From: Gaiellasilicea sp963730405
GTDB taxonomy: Bacteria > Actinomycetota > Thermoleophilia > Gaiellales > Gaiellaceae
NCBI GenBank assembly: GCA_963730405.1
Contig: CAVSRW010000010.1
Span: 1-44,816, forward strand
Length of the DNA: 44,816 nt
Direction: 5' to 3'
In this document: in pieces, positions 15,785 through 23,384 of the stretch
Layout: the number at the start of each line of letters is the position of its first letter
Numbering within the stretch: position 1 is the stretch's first letter
Notes under the pieces: generated by a model
Told to the model about the DNA's origin: nothing
The model's input: only the letters and a program-made list of their open reading frames with translations
The model's database searches: none
Position numbers and translations under genes: made by a program

Positions 15785-17553
15785 GCAAGGGCGCGGTCGA
15801 GCCGCAACGCCGTGTTGACGAGCCCGATGTGCGAGAACGCCTGCGGGAAGTTGCCGACGAGCCGCTCGAGCGTCGGCTCGTACTCCTCCGAGAGCAGGCC
15901 GAGCTCGTTCCGCAATGCCAGGAGGCGGTCGAACATCGCCGCCGCCTCGTCGAGCTCGCCCAGCAGGACGAGGTTGTCGACGAACCAGAACGAGCAGAGG
16001 AAGAACGCACCCTCGCCCGGAGGCAGGCCGTCGACGGCCTGGACCGCCTCGTCGTGGCGGTAGCGCTGGACGAAGCCGTCGACGAGCAGGTCGCGCCGGA
16101 CGGCCTCGAGCGTGCCGCGCACGCGCGCGTCGTCGGGCGGCAGGAAGCCGTAGAGCGGGATCGTCAGCAGGCTCGCGTCGACGCGCTTGGAGTCGTACGA
16201 CTGGACGAAGGAGCCGAGCTCGGAGTCGTAGCCGCGCTCGAGCACCTCGGCCTGGATCTCGTCGCGGACGGCGCGCCAGCGCTCGACCGGCCCGTCGCGG
16301 CCGAGCTCGTGGATCAGGCGGAGGCCGCGGTCGAAGGCGACCCACGCCATCACCTTCGAGTGCGTGAAGTGCCGTCGCGGCCCGCGGACCTCCCAGATCC
16401 CCTCGTCGGGCTCGTGCCAGCGCCCCTCCAGGTTGCGCAGCAGGTGGAGGCAGAGCGCCCACGCAGAGTCGTCGGGAGGGAGCCCGCGCCGGCGGGCCTG
16501 GTAGAGGACGTCGAGCAGCTCGCCGTAGACGTCGAGCTGGAACTGCTGGCTTGCGTTGTTGCCGATCCGGACGGGGCGCGAGCCCTCGTAGCCCTCGAGC
16601 CAGGGCAGCTCGAGCTCCGTCAGCCGCCGCTCGCCTCCCGGCCCGTACATGATCTGGAGGTCGTCGGGGTCGCCGGCGACGGCGCGCAGGAGCCACGAGC
16701 GCCAGGCGCCGGCCTCGTCGACGAAGCCGCTCTCGACGAGCGCGGTGAGCGCGAAGCTGGCGTCGCGAAGCCAGCAGTAGCGGTAGTCCCAGTTGCGGAC
16801 GCCGCCGAGGCGCTCCGGGAGGGATGTCGTCGGCGCCGCGACAAGGCCGCCGGTCGGCATGTACGTCATCGCCTTCAGCGTCATCAGCGAACGGAAGACG
16901 GCCTCGGCGTAGCGGCCGTCGTAGCCGCAGCGCGCCAGCCACTCCTCCCAGAAGTCGCACGTGTCCTCGTAGGCGTGCTCAGGCGTGATCGCCCGCGGCG
17001 GCTCCTGGTGCGAGGGGTACCAGGTCAGGACGAAGGGGTGCCGGTCGCCCTGCTCGACCGTGAACTCGGAGACGGTGCTCAGGTTCTCGCCCCGGACCTC
17101 GATCGGCGTCCGGAGGGCGAGCGCGTCCGGGCCGCCGATCGCGATCCTCGTGTCGTCCTCCAGCCTCCGCATCCAGGGCACGATCGACCCGTAGTCGAAG
17201 CGGATGATCAGCTCCATCCGCATCGGCACGCTCCCCTCGAGCCCCTCGACGATCCGGACGACGTCGGGATCGGTCCCTCGTGGCGGCATGAAGTCGATCA
17301 CGCGGACGACGCCGTGCTCGGTGTGGAAATCGAGCTCGTGCACGAGCGACCGCTCGCGATACCTGCGCTCGACCCGCTCGACCGCGCAGTCCGGCGCCAT
17401 CAGCCAGCGACCGTTCTTCTCGGTCCCGAGCAGCGCGGCGAAGCAGGCGCCGGAGTCGAAACGCGGGAAGCAGAGCCAGTCGATCGAGCCGTTCCGGCCG
17501 ACGAGCGCCGCCGTCTGGAGGTCGCCGATCAGCCCGTAGTCCTCGATCAGCAT
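15748..17553 (-). CDS. glycoside hydrolase family 15 protein, second paralogue
   Basis: A 601-aa GH15 protein with the same plan as its neighbour: IEDYGLIGDLQTAALVGRNG at the N-terminus, PTTSLPERLGGVRNWDYRYC, GSRPVRIGNNASQQFQLD, GIWEVRGP and SEEYEPTLERLVGNFPQAFS. No signal peptide. It is the last gene of a three-gene operon (GT4 transferase, 99-aa protein, GH15) joined by GTGA and TGATG junctions, suggesting these act in one carbohydrate pathway, perhaps glycogen or trehalose turnover. It diverges clearly from the first copy outside the motifs, so it is an old duplication rather than a recent one. Confidence 0.92.
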   Translation of the reverse strand: MLIEDYGLIGDLQTAALVGRNGSIDWLCFPRFDSGACFAALLGTEKNGRWLMAPDCAVERVERRYRERSLVHELDFHTEHGVVRVIDFMPPRGTDPDVVRIVEGLEGSVPMRMELIIRFDYGSIVPWMRRLEDDTRIAIGGPDALALRTPIEVRGENLSTVSEFTVEQGDRHPFVLTWYPSHQEPPRAITPEHAYEDTCDFWEEWLARCGYDGRYAEAVFRSLMTLKAMTYMPTGGLVAAPTTSLPERLGGVRNWDYRYCWLRDASFALTALVESGFVDEAGAWRSWLLRAVAGDPDDLQIMYGPGGERRLTELELPWLEGYEGSRPVRIGNNASQQFQLDVYGELLDVLYQARRRGLPPDDSAWALCLHLLRNLEGRWHEPDEGIWEVRGPRRHFTHSKVMAWVAFDRGLRLIHELGRDGPVERWRAVRDEIQAEVLERGYDSELGSFVQSYDSKRVDASLLTIPLYGFLPPDDARVRGTLEAVRRDLLVDGFVQRYRHDEAVQAVDGLPPGEGAFFLCSFWFVDNLVLLGELDEAAAMFDRLLALRNELGLLSEEYEPTLERLVGNFPQAFSHIGLVNTALRLDRALAQREAKPPTIAP

Positions 17554-17852
17554 CAGAGGCGCACCCGCGGGAAGCGCTTCCGCGCGGCCCGGTCGAATGC
17601 CTGCTCGTACGCCGTGGCCGCGCCGTCGTCAAGCGTTCTCGCGTACGTGTCCCGCACCTCCTCGAGCCGCTCCGCGACCGACTCGAGCACGAGCTGGAAG
17701 TCGCCGTACGCCTCCTCCGCCTCGTCTCGCTCGGCCCCGTCATACGCCCGCTCGGCCTCGTCGGCCTCGTGCAGCAACGTGCTCTCGTCCTCGGCGAACA
17801 GGTCGAGCTGGCGGCGGACGAGGTCGCCGAACCGGTTGCGTCGGAAGCTCAC
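17553..17852 (-). CDS. small acidic helical protein of unknown function (99 aa)
   Basis: Begins VSFRRNRFGDLVRRQLDLF and is dominated by charged heptad-like helices (LLHEADEAERAYDGAERDE; LVLESVAERLEEVRDTYAR), ending in a basic KRFPRVRL tail. The GTG start overlaps the upstream glycosyltransferase stop (GTGA) and its TGA overlaps the downstream GH15 ATG (TGATG), so the three are tightly coupled. Open frame continues far upstream but reads antisense-like sequence there. No family recognised. Confidence 0.7.
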   Translation of the reverse strand: MSFRRNRFGDLVRRQLDLFAEDESTLLHEADEAERAYDGAERDEAEEAYGDFQLVLESVAERLEEVRDTYARTLDDGAATAYEQAFDRAARKRFPRVRL

Positions 17853-18847
17853 GTCAGCTCGCGGTAGAGGGCGAGGTGCGCCGCCGCGGCCGCGTCCCAG
17901 GTCAGGTGCTCCCGCGACCGCATCGCGCCGGCGCGCGCCTCGGCGAGCGCCGCCTCGTCGTCGAGGAGCTCCGAGACCGCGGCTGCGAGCGCGTCGACGT
18001 CGTCGGGTGCGACGACGCGGCCGGCCCCGAAAGCCCGCACGGGCTCGGCGAGCCCGCCGACGTCGTAGACGATCGCCGGGACGCCCGCGCCCAGCGCCCG
18101 CAGGAGCGCGCCGCTCTGGTCGAGCTCGGGCTTGTACGGGAAGACCGCCACGGTCGATTCGCCGAGCGCGCGGTCGATCTCCGCCTCGCTCAGGAACGCG
18201 TTCGCGTCGCCCGCCACGCGCAATCCGGCGCCGGCTCGCGCAGCGGCCTCGCGGGCGTGGTCGAGCTGCTTGTACGGGCGGACGAGGCCGAGCGCGAGCA
18301 CCGTGCGACCGTCGTCGGCGCGGACCGGATCGCTCGGGGTGACGGGGTGGGGGATGACGCGCAGCTTCTCCTCGGGGACGCCGAACGTCGCCAGGGTCTC
18401 GCGCCCGCGCTCGGAGTGGACGACGACCCGCTCGAAGCGGCCGAACGCGCGCCGCCAGAGTCCGGTCTTCGCCGCCGTCCGGCGCGGCAGCAGGTCGTGC
18501 GCGGTGAGCACGAGCGGCGCCCGGTGGCGCAGCAGCCAGGCGTCCGCCTCCGGCACCGCGAGCCACTGGACGTGGACCACGTCGGCCGCGGTGACGGCGA
18601 GGCGGGCGAGCCCGAGCGGGTGCTCAAGCAGCTTCAGCGGCACCCGCAGCCGCGAGCGGCGGAAGATCCGCGACGAGAGCGGGTAGAAGAGCTCGCGGCG
18701 CCGGTAGCCGGCCGGCGTGGGAACCGTGCCGAAGCGGAACCGCGACGTGACCAGCTCGACGTCCGCACCCGCACGGGCGAGCGCCGCCGCGAGCGCGTGG
18801 TCGTACGGGGGCGTGAAGGCGGGAGGGTCGGCGACGACGACGCGCAC
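17849..18847 (-). CDS. glycosyltransferase family 4 (GT-B fold)
   Basis: A 332-aa protein with a Rossmann-like N-terminus (MRVVVADPPAFTPPYDHALA), a VHVQWLAVPEAD and LTAHDLLPRR segment, and a C-terminal donor domain with LALGLVRPYKQLD, VFPYKPELDQSGALLRALGAG and PAIVYDVGGLAEPV, the E/D-x7-E-like region typical of GT4. It probably transfers a sugar from a nucleotide donor in the cytosol; acceptor unknown. It heads the operon with the 99-aa protein and the second GH15, and is divergent from the EEP-fold gene with a 21-bp gap. Confidence 0.87.
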   Translation of the reverse strand: MRVVVADPPAFTPPYDHALAAALARAGADVELVTSRFRFGTVPTPAGYRRRELFYPLSSRIFRRSRLRVPLKLLEHPLGLARLAVTAADVVHVQWLAVPEADAWLLRHRAPLVLTAHDLLPRRTAAKTGLWRRAFGRFERVVVHSERGRETLATFGVPEEKLRVIPHPVTPSDPVRADDGRTVLALGLVRPYKQLDHAREAAARAGAGLRVAGDANAFLSEAEIDRALGESTVAVFPYKPELDQSGALLRALGAGVPAIVYDVGGLAEPVRAFGAGRVVAPDDVDALAAAVSELLDDEAALAEARAGAMRSREHLTWDAAAAAHLALYRELT

Positions 18848-18855
18848 GAAGTTCC

Positions 18856-18862
18856 TAGGCTA
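18856..18862. promoter_or_regulatory. shared symmetric -10 element (TAGGCTA) of the divergent GT4 and EEP genes
   Basis: TAGGCT on the plus strand ends 7 nt before the GTG at 18869; TAGCCT on the minus strand ends 9 nt before the GTG at 18847. The two starts are only 21 bp apart, so a single TAnnnTA element could serve both directions. No -35 is obvious. Inferred promoter. Confidence 0.5.
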
Positions 18863-18868
18863 CTGCGC

Positions 18869-19543
18869 GTGCTGATCCGGAGCTGGAACGTCTACCACGG
18901 CCGCACGTCACCTCCTGGGCGGGAGCTTCACCTCCGCGAGATGGTCGAGCTGGCGGCGCGCGACGAGCCCGATGTGCTCTGTCTGCAGGAGCTGCCGCTC
19001 TGGGTGCTCTCCTCGCTCGAGGACTGGAGCGGCATGACCGGAGCCTGGGCGGTCGCCAAGCGGACGCCGGTGCCACGCTGGCTCGGCGCCATCCTCCAGC
19101 GGCGTGACCCGATCCGCGTCCGCTCGGGCGTCACAGGCCAGGCGAACGCGATCCTCGTGGCGCCCGTTCTCGACGTGCTCGAGCACCGGACTGTCCGGAT
19201 CAGCGACCCGGGCCGCGAGCGTCGCGTCTGCCATGCCGTCCGGCTCGACGGGATCGTGATCGGCAACGTCCATGCGTCGAACGAGTTCAAGCGGCCCGAG
19301 GTACCGCGGGAGGAGCTGAAGCGTGCGCACGCGCTCGTTGACTCGATGGCGGCCGCCGGCGAGGCACGTGTCCTCGCGGGGGACTTCAACCTGCGCGACC
19401 CCGACCTGCCCGGGCCGAACATCGACCACATCGTCGCCGCGGGGATCGAGCATGGACCACTCGAGGTCTGGCCGGACGGGCGTCGCCTGCACAATGGCGC
19501 GGTGCTCTCGGATCACGCGCCGGTCGAGATGGGGGTCGGGTGA
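18869..19543 (+). CDS. endonuclease/exonuclease/phosphatase-fold protein
   Basis: A 224-aa protein with the EEP superfamily signatures in order: SWNVYHGR at the start, LCLQELP (metal-binding Glu, about residue 41), GNVHASN in the middle, AGDFNLRD (about 170-177) and the C-terminal LSDHAPVEM. The family cleaves phosphodiester or phosphomonoester bonds in nucleic acids, lipids or sugars with a divalent metal; this member's substrate is unknown. The GTG start is placed by the first conserved strand. Its stop overlaps the next gene by GTGA, so it is coupled to the aminotransferase. Confidence 0.87.
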   Translation: MLIRSWNVYHGRTSPPGRELHLREMVELAARDEPDVLCLQELPLWVLSSLEDWSGMTGAWAVAKRTPVPRWLGAILQRRDPIRVRSGVTGQANAILVAPVLDVLEHRTVRISDPGRERRVCHAVRLDGIVIGNVHASNEFKRPEVPREELKRAHALVDSMAAAGEARVLAGDFNLRDPDLPGPNIDHIVAAGIEHGPLEVWPDGRRLHNGAVLSDHAPVEMGVG

Positions 19544-20586
19544 CGCCCGAGGAGGCGCGCGGCCTCTTCCCGGTCCTCGAGCGCCGCGCCTACCTGAACG
19601 CCGGCACGTTCGGCCCGCTGGCGCTGCCGACGGCGGCCGCGATGCGCGAGGAGCTCGACGCCGACCTCGAGGCAGGGCGGTTCGGCAAGGAGTACTTCGA
19701 GCGGATGCTCGACCTGCGGAAGCAGGCACGGACGGTCTTCGGCGGCCTCGTCGGCGTGGAGCCGGAGCAGGTGTCGCTGACGGGCTCGACCACGGACGGC
19801 TGCAACATCGTCCTCGCCGGGCTCGACCTGCGGCCGGACGACGAGATCGTGACGACGAGTGAGGAGCACTTCGGCCTCCTCGGCCCCGTGTACGCGAGCG
19901 GCGCGCGCGTGGTCGTCGCCGAGCCGACCGCGGACGCCGTCCTGGCGGCGGTGACGCCGCAGACGCGTCTGCTGGCGCTCTCGCAGGTGCTCTGGACGAG
20001 CGGCCGGGGACTGCCGGTGCACGACCTGCGCGAGCAGACCGATGTGCCGGTCCTCGTCGACGGCGCGCAGTCGGTCGGTGCGATTCCCGTCGACGCCGCC
20101 GGCCTCGACTTCCTCACGATCTCCGGCCAGAAGTGGCTCTGCGGGCCCGACTCGACCGGCGCGCTCGTCGTGGCCGAGCCGGAGCGGTTGCGGGTCGCAC
20201 GGCCGAGCTACTTCTCCCAGACCTCCCACGAGCCGTCCGGCAGCTTCGAGCCGGCCGACGGCGCGGCCCGGTTCGATCCCGGCTGGGCTTCGAGCGCGGT
20301 CATGGCGGGCCTGCTCGCCGCAATCGCGGTGCGACCGGGCTGGGCCTTCGACCGTGCCGCCGAACAGGCGGCGCGCTGCCGGGAGCTGCTCGCGCCGCAC
20401 GCCGAGGTCGTGCCCGGCGACGCGACGCTCGTTGCGTTCCGCGCCGACGATCCGCCCGCGCTCGTCGCGAAGCTCGCCGCGGCGGACGTCGTCGTCCGGG
20501 AGATCCCGAAGACCGGGCTTGTCCGCGTCTCCTGCGGGTGGTGGACGAACGAGGACGACCTGCAGCGCCTCGTCAGCGCGCTCTAA
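19540..20586 (+). CDS. class V aminotransferase (PLP-dependent, cysteine desulfurase/epimerase-like)
   Basis: A 348-aa fold-type I PLP enzyme: RRAYLNAGTFGPL at the N-terminus, LTGSTTDGCNIVL (phosphate-cup region), VPVLVDGAQSVGAIPVD with the PLP-N1 Asp, and ISGQKWLCGP carrying the Schiff-base Lys. Family members include cysteine desulfurases, isopenicillin-N epimerase-like and ergothioneine-pathway lyases. The mobile-loop Cys region of true desulfurases is not evident, so a desulfurase call is not supported. Coupled to the EEP gene by GTGA; the TAA stop overlaps the convergent HD gene stop. Confidence 0.88.
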   Translation: MTPEEARGLFPVLERRAYLNAGTFGPLALPTAAAMREELDADLEAGRFGKEYFERMLDLRKQARTVFGGLVGVEPEQVSLTGSTTDGCNIVLAGLDLRPDDEIVTTSEEHFGLLGPVYASGARVVVAEPTADAVLAAVTPQTRLLALSQVLWTSGRGLPVHDLREQTDVPVLVDGAQSVGAIPVDAAGLDFLTISGQKWLCGPDSTGALVVAEPERLRVARPSYFSQTSHEPSGSFEPADGAARFDPGWASSAVMAGLLAAIAVRPGWAFDRAAEQAARCRELLAPHAEVVPGDATLVAFRADDPPALVAKLAAADVVVREIPKTGLVRVSCGWWTNEDDLQRLVSAL

Positions 20587-21158
20587 GCCGCGTCGGCGGC
20601 GGTTCGCAGGCCGAGCTCCTTCGAGATCGGCTGCAGCGCGGCGACGACGTTCGCGATGTGCTCGTCGAGCTCGAGTCCGATCAGCTCGGCGCCCGCGTAC
20701 ACCTCGTCGCGATGGACGCCGGAGGCGAACGACGGCTGCTTCAGCTTCTTCTTCACCGACTTCGGCTCGAGCCCGTCGAGGCCGGCGGGGCGGACGAGGC
20801 CGCACGCGTGGACGAAGCCGGAGAGCTCGTCGCAGGCGAAGAGTGTCTTCTTCAGCGGCGTGTCGCGGGGCAGCTCGAGGTGCTCGGCGTGGGAGAGGAT
20901 CGCCTCGATCACCTCCTCCGGGTAGCCCTCCTCGCGCAGGATCGGGGCGCCGTCCTGCGGGTGCTTGTCGAGGGTGGGGTGGATCTCGTAGTCGAAGTCG
21001 TGCAGCAGCGCGACGACGCCCCAGAGCTCCTCGTCCTCGCCGAGGCGGCGTGCGTACGACCGCGTCGACGCCTCGACGGCGAGCGCGTGCCGGCGGAGCG
21101 ACTCGCTCTTCGTGTACGTCGTCAGCGTCTCCCACGCCCGGTCTCGCGTCAGCTCCAT
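20583..21158 (-). CDS. HD-domain hydrolase
   Basis: A 191-aa protein with an HD phosphohydrolase domain: LRRHALAVEAS (first His), VVALLHDFDYEIHP (the HD pair), then AILSHAEHLE. It resembles small stand-alone HD proteins that act on nucleotides or similar phosphomonoesters; substrate unknown. The start is ATG 21158, where homology begins (MELTRDRAWETL); a long open extension upstream is antisense to murA and discarded. The promoter appears to be the TACGATA shared with murA. Confidence 0.85.
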   Translation of the reverse strand: MELTRDRAWETLTTYTKSESLRRHALAVEASTRSYARRLGEDEELWGVVALLHDFDYEIHPTLDKHPQDGAPILREEGYPEEVIEAILSHAEHLELPRDTPLKKTLFACDELSGFVHACGLVRPAGLDGLEPKSVKKKLKQPSFASGVHRDEVYAGAELIGLELDEHIANVVAALQPISKELGLRTAADAA

Positions 21159-21166
21159 GGGGCGTC

Positions 21167-21173
21167 TACGATA
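21167..21173. promoter_or_regulatory. shared symmetric -10 element (TACGATA) of the divergent HD-hydrolase and murA genes
   Basis: TACGAT on the plus strand ends 10 nt before the GTG at 21183; TATCGT on the minus strand ends 9 nt before the ATG at 21158. The intergenic gap is 24 bp. This is the third divergent pair in the window with a TAnnnTA centre. Both mRNAs would have almost no leader. Confidence 0.55.
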
Positions 21174-21182
21174 CCCCGCCTC

Positions 21183-22490
21183 GTGTCCGTCACTACGCTC
21201 TCCACCGGAATGCAGGCCTTTGTGATCGAGGGCGGCCGGCCGCTCAGCGGCACCGTCCGCGCCGCCGGGAACAAGAACGGCGCCCTGCCGATCCTCGCCG
21301 CGACGATCCTGGCCTCGGAGCCGGTCCAGCTGACGAACGTCCCTCGGATCCGCGACGTCCAGACGATGGTCGAGCTGCTCGTGGACATCGGCGCGGACGC
21401 CGAGTGGACCGGCGAGAACGACATCCGGATCGACCCCACCGGGGTGCACAAGGCCGAGCTCGACGAGGAGCTGTGCCGCCGCATCCGTGCCTCGTTCCTG
21501 CTCGCCGGCCCGCTGCTGGCGCGGCTCGGCAGCGCGATCGTGCCGCCTCCCGGCGGCGACGTGATCGGCAGACGCCGGCTCGATCCGCACATCCACGCGC
21601 TTGCCGAGCTCGGCGTCGAGATCTCCCTCAACGGCCGCTTCGAGATGCGCGCGCCGAAGCTCCGCGGCAAGTCGATCTTCCTCGACGAGGCGAGCGTGAT
21701 GGCGACCGAGAACGTCGTCATGGCGGCCGTGCTCGCCGAGGGCGAGACCGTGATCGGCAACGCCGCCTGCGAGCCGCACGTCCAGGACCTCTGCCGCTTC
21801 CTCGTCTCGCTCGGCGCGCAGATCGAGGGGATCGAGTCGAACGTGCTCCGGATCCATGGCGTCCGGGAGCTCCACGGCGGCGACTGGCGCGTCGCGCCGG
21901 AGCACATCGAGGTCGGCAGCTTCATCGGCCTCGCGGCCGCGACCGGCGGCGACATCACGATCGAGAACATCGAGCCGAAGGACCTCGTCTCGATCCTGCC
22001 CGCATTCACGCGCCTCGGTGTCCGGGTCGAGGTGGGGGAGACGAGCGTGCACGTGCCGCCCGGACAGCAGCTCGTGATCCAGGACGACCTCGGCGGCCAG
22101 ATCCCGAAGATCGAGGACGGCCCCTGGCCGGCGTTCCCGGCCGACCTGACCTCGATCGCCGTCGTCACGGCGACGCAGGCGCACGGCACCGTGCTGGTGT
22201 TCGAGAAGATGTTCGAGAGCCGCCTCTTCTTCGTCGACAAGCTCGTCGGCATGGGGGCGCGGATCATCCTCTGCGACCCGCACCGCGTCGTCGTCACCGG
22301 CCCGGCGCAGCTCTACGGCGAGCGCCTGACGAGCCCGGACATCCGTGCCGGCATGGCGATGCTGATCGCCGCCCTCTGCGCCGAGGGCTCCTCGATGATC
22401 GGGAACGTCGGCGAGATCGACCGCGGGTATGAGCGGATCGACGAGCGCCTGCGTGCGCTCGGCGCCGGAATCGAGCGCGTCGAAGCCTGA
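21183..22490 (+). CDS. murA: UDP-N-acetylglucosamine 1-carboxyvinyltransferase
   Basis: A 435-aa EPSP-synthase-fold protein that adds enolpyruvate from PEP to UDP-GlcNAc, the first committed step of peptidoglycan synthesis. It has GTVRAAGNKNGALPILAA with the substrate-binding Asn-Lys pair and the C-terminal RLTSPDIRAGMAMLIAAL motif. In the active-site loop, PPGGDVIGRRRLDPH, the usual catalytic Cys is Asp (residue 126 from this start, 117 from the alternative ATG at 21210). MurA enzymes with Asp here are known, for example in mycobacteria, and are insensitive to fosfomycin. The GTG at 21183 is preferred because a -10-like TACGAT lies 10 nt upstream; ATG 21210 is equally compatible with homology. 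Stop is 1 bp before the HisB-like ATG. Confidence 0.94.
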   Translation: MSVTTLSTGMQAFVIEGGRPLSGTVRAAGNKNGALPILAATILASEPVQLTNVPRIRDVQTMVELLVDIGADAEWTGENDIRIDPTGVHKAELDEELCRRIRASFLLAGPLLARLGSAIVPPPGGDVIGRRRLDPHIHALAELGVEISLNGRFEMRAPKLRGKSIFLDEASVMATENVVMAAVLAEGETVIGNAACEPHVQDLCRFLVSLGAQIEGIESNVLRIHGVRELHGGDWRVAPEHIEVGSFIGLAAATGGDITIENIEPKDLVSILPAFTRLGVRVEVGETSVHVPPGQQLVIQDDLGGQIPKIEDGPWPAFPADLTSIAVVTATQAHGTVLVFEKMFESRLFFVDKLVGMGARIILCDPHRVVVTGPAQLYGERLTSPDIRAGMAMLIAALCAEGSSMIGNVGEIDRGYERIDERLRALGAGIERVEA

Positions 22491-22491
22491 C

Positions 22492-22980
22492 ATGAGCGCC
22501 CGGATCGCCCCCGGCGGCGGCACGTCGAACATCGCGACCGGCATCCCCGTCCTCGACCACCTCCTCGCGGAGCTCGCCCGCAGCGGCGGCTTCGAGCTCG
22601 GGCTGGAGCTGCCGCCCGGCGAGGGCGAGGCGGAGGTGGCAGCCGCGGGCACCGCGCTCGGGGAGTCGTTCGCGGACATCCTCCGCGGCGAGAGGGTGCC
22701 CGGCCACGGCTCCGCGTTCATGCCGGCCGACGAGGCGCTCGCCCAGATCGTCTTCGAGATCTCGGATCGGCCCCTCGTCCACAGCAACGTCGACCTGACC
22801 GAGGCCCGCGCCGGCGGGCTCGGGAGCGATCTCGCCGCCCGCTTCCTCGACGCGTTCGCCGAGGCCGCCGGCGTGACGCTGCACGTCCGCCTGATCGACG
22901 GCGAGGACTCGCGGCACGTACTCGAAGCCATCTTCAAGGCCCTCGGCGCCGCGCTTGCGGCGGCGACCCGTCCCGTCTGA
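22492..22980 (+). CDS. HisB-like (imidazoleglycerol-phosphate dehydratase fold) protein lacking metal ligands
   Basis: A 162-aa protein with clear HisB-family architecture: TGIPVLDHLLAELARSGGF, GSAFMPADEALAQIVFEISD, RPLVHSNVDL, AFAEAAGVTLHVRLIDGED and LEAIFKALGAALA. However, the manganese-binding motifs of the enzyme are degraded: the RHG His of the first repeat is absent, the HHTVED block is replaced by AEVAAAGTALGES, and the C-terminal HH-x2-E is RH-x2-E. A canonical dehydratase reaction is therefore unlikely. No other his gene is nearby; it sits 1 bp behind murA and 13 bp before ridA. It could be a structural or ligand-binding paralogue. The fold assignment is solid, the function unknown. 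Confidence 0.8.
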   Translation: MSARIAPGGGTSNIATGIPVLDHLLAELARSGGFELGLELPPGEGEAEVAAAGTALGESFADILRGERVPGHGSAFMPADEALAQIVFEISDRPLVHSNVDLTEARAGGLGSDLAARFLDAFAEAAGVTLHVRLIDGEDSRHVLEAIFKALGAALAAATRPV

Positions 22981-22993
22981 CCGGAGGAGACCA

Positions 22994-23380
22994 GTGGGAG
23001 AGAAGGAGATCGTCCGCACCGATCGCGCACCCGCGCCGTTCCAGGGCGCGCCGTACAACCAGGCCGTGAAGGCAGCCGGCCTCGTCTTCGTGGCCGGGCA
23101 GCTGGGACTGCGGCCGGGCGACAAGGAGCCCGTCGAGGGCATCGCCGAGCAGACCGAGCAGGTGATGCAGAACCTGCGCGCGATCCTCGAGGAAGCCGGC
23201 AGCGGCCTGGAGCGGCTCGTGAAGACGACGGTCTTCCTCCAGGATCTCGGCGACTTCGCCGCCATGAACGAGGTCTACGCCGCGCACGTGGGCGACGCAC
23301 CGCCCGCGCGCTCGACGGTCGAGGTCGCCAAGCTTCCCTCCGGCGCCCTCGTCGAAGTCGAAGCCGTCGCGCTGCTCTGA
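22994..23380 (+). CDS. ridA: RidA family enamine/imine deaminase
   Basis: A 128-aa YjgF/YER057c/UK114 protein. It keeps PFQGAPYNQAVKAAGLVFVAGQLG, TEQVMQNLRAILEEAG and the signature PARSTVEVAKLPSGALVEVEAVA with the carboxylate-binding Arg and terminal Glu, so it should hydrolyse reactive 2-aminoacrylate-type enamines produced by PLP enzymes. GTG start with a strong GGAGGAGA site at 22983-22990. It follows the HisB-like gene in the same direction and is followed by a structured intergenic repeat. Confidence 0.92.
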   Translation: MGEKEIVRTDRAPAPFQGAPYNQAVKAAGLVFVAGQLGLRPGDKEPVEGIAEQTEQVMQNLRAILEEAGSGLERLVKTTVFLQDLGDFAAMNEVYAAHVGDAPPARSTVEVAKLPSGALVEVEAVALL

Positions 23381-23384
23381 CTAC

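Noticed and set aside
15646..18342. Long plus-strand frame (898 codons) across the second GH15 gene
   Set aside because: Antisense shadow of GH15, the 99-aa gene and GT4, all of which have clear motifs on the minus strand.
22492..22980. Calling this gene hisB
   Set aside because: Metal-binding motifs needed for the dehydratase are missing and no histidine genes are adjacent.
20583..23300. 905-codon minus-strand frame read as one protein
   Set aside because: Only its last 191 codons (HD hydrolase) are protein-like; the rest is antisense to murA, the HisB-like gene and ridA.
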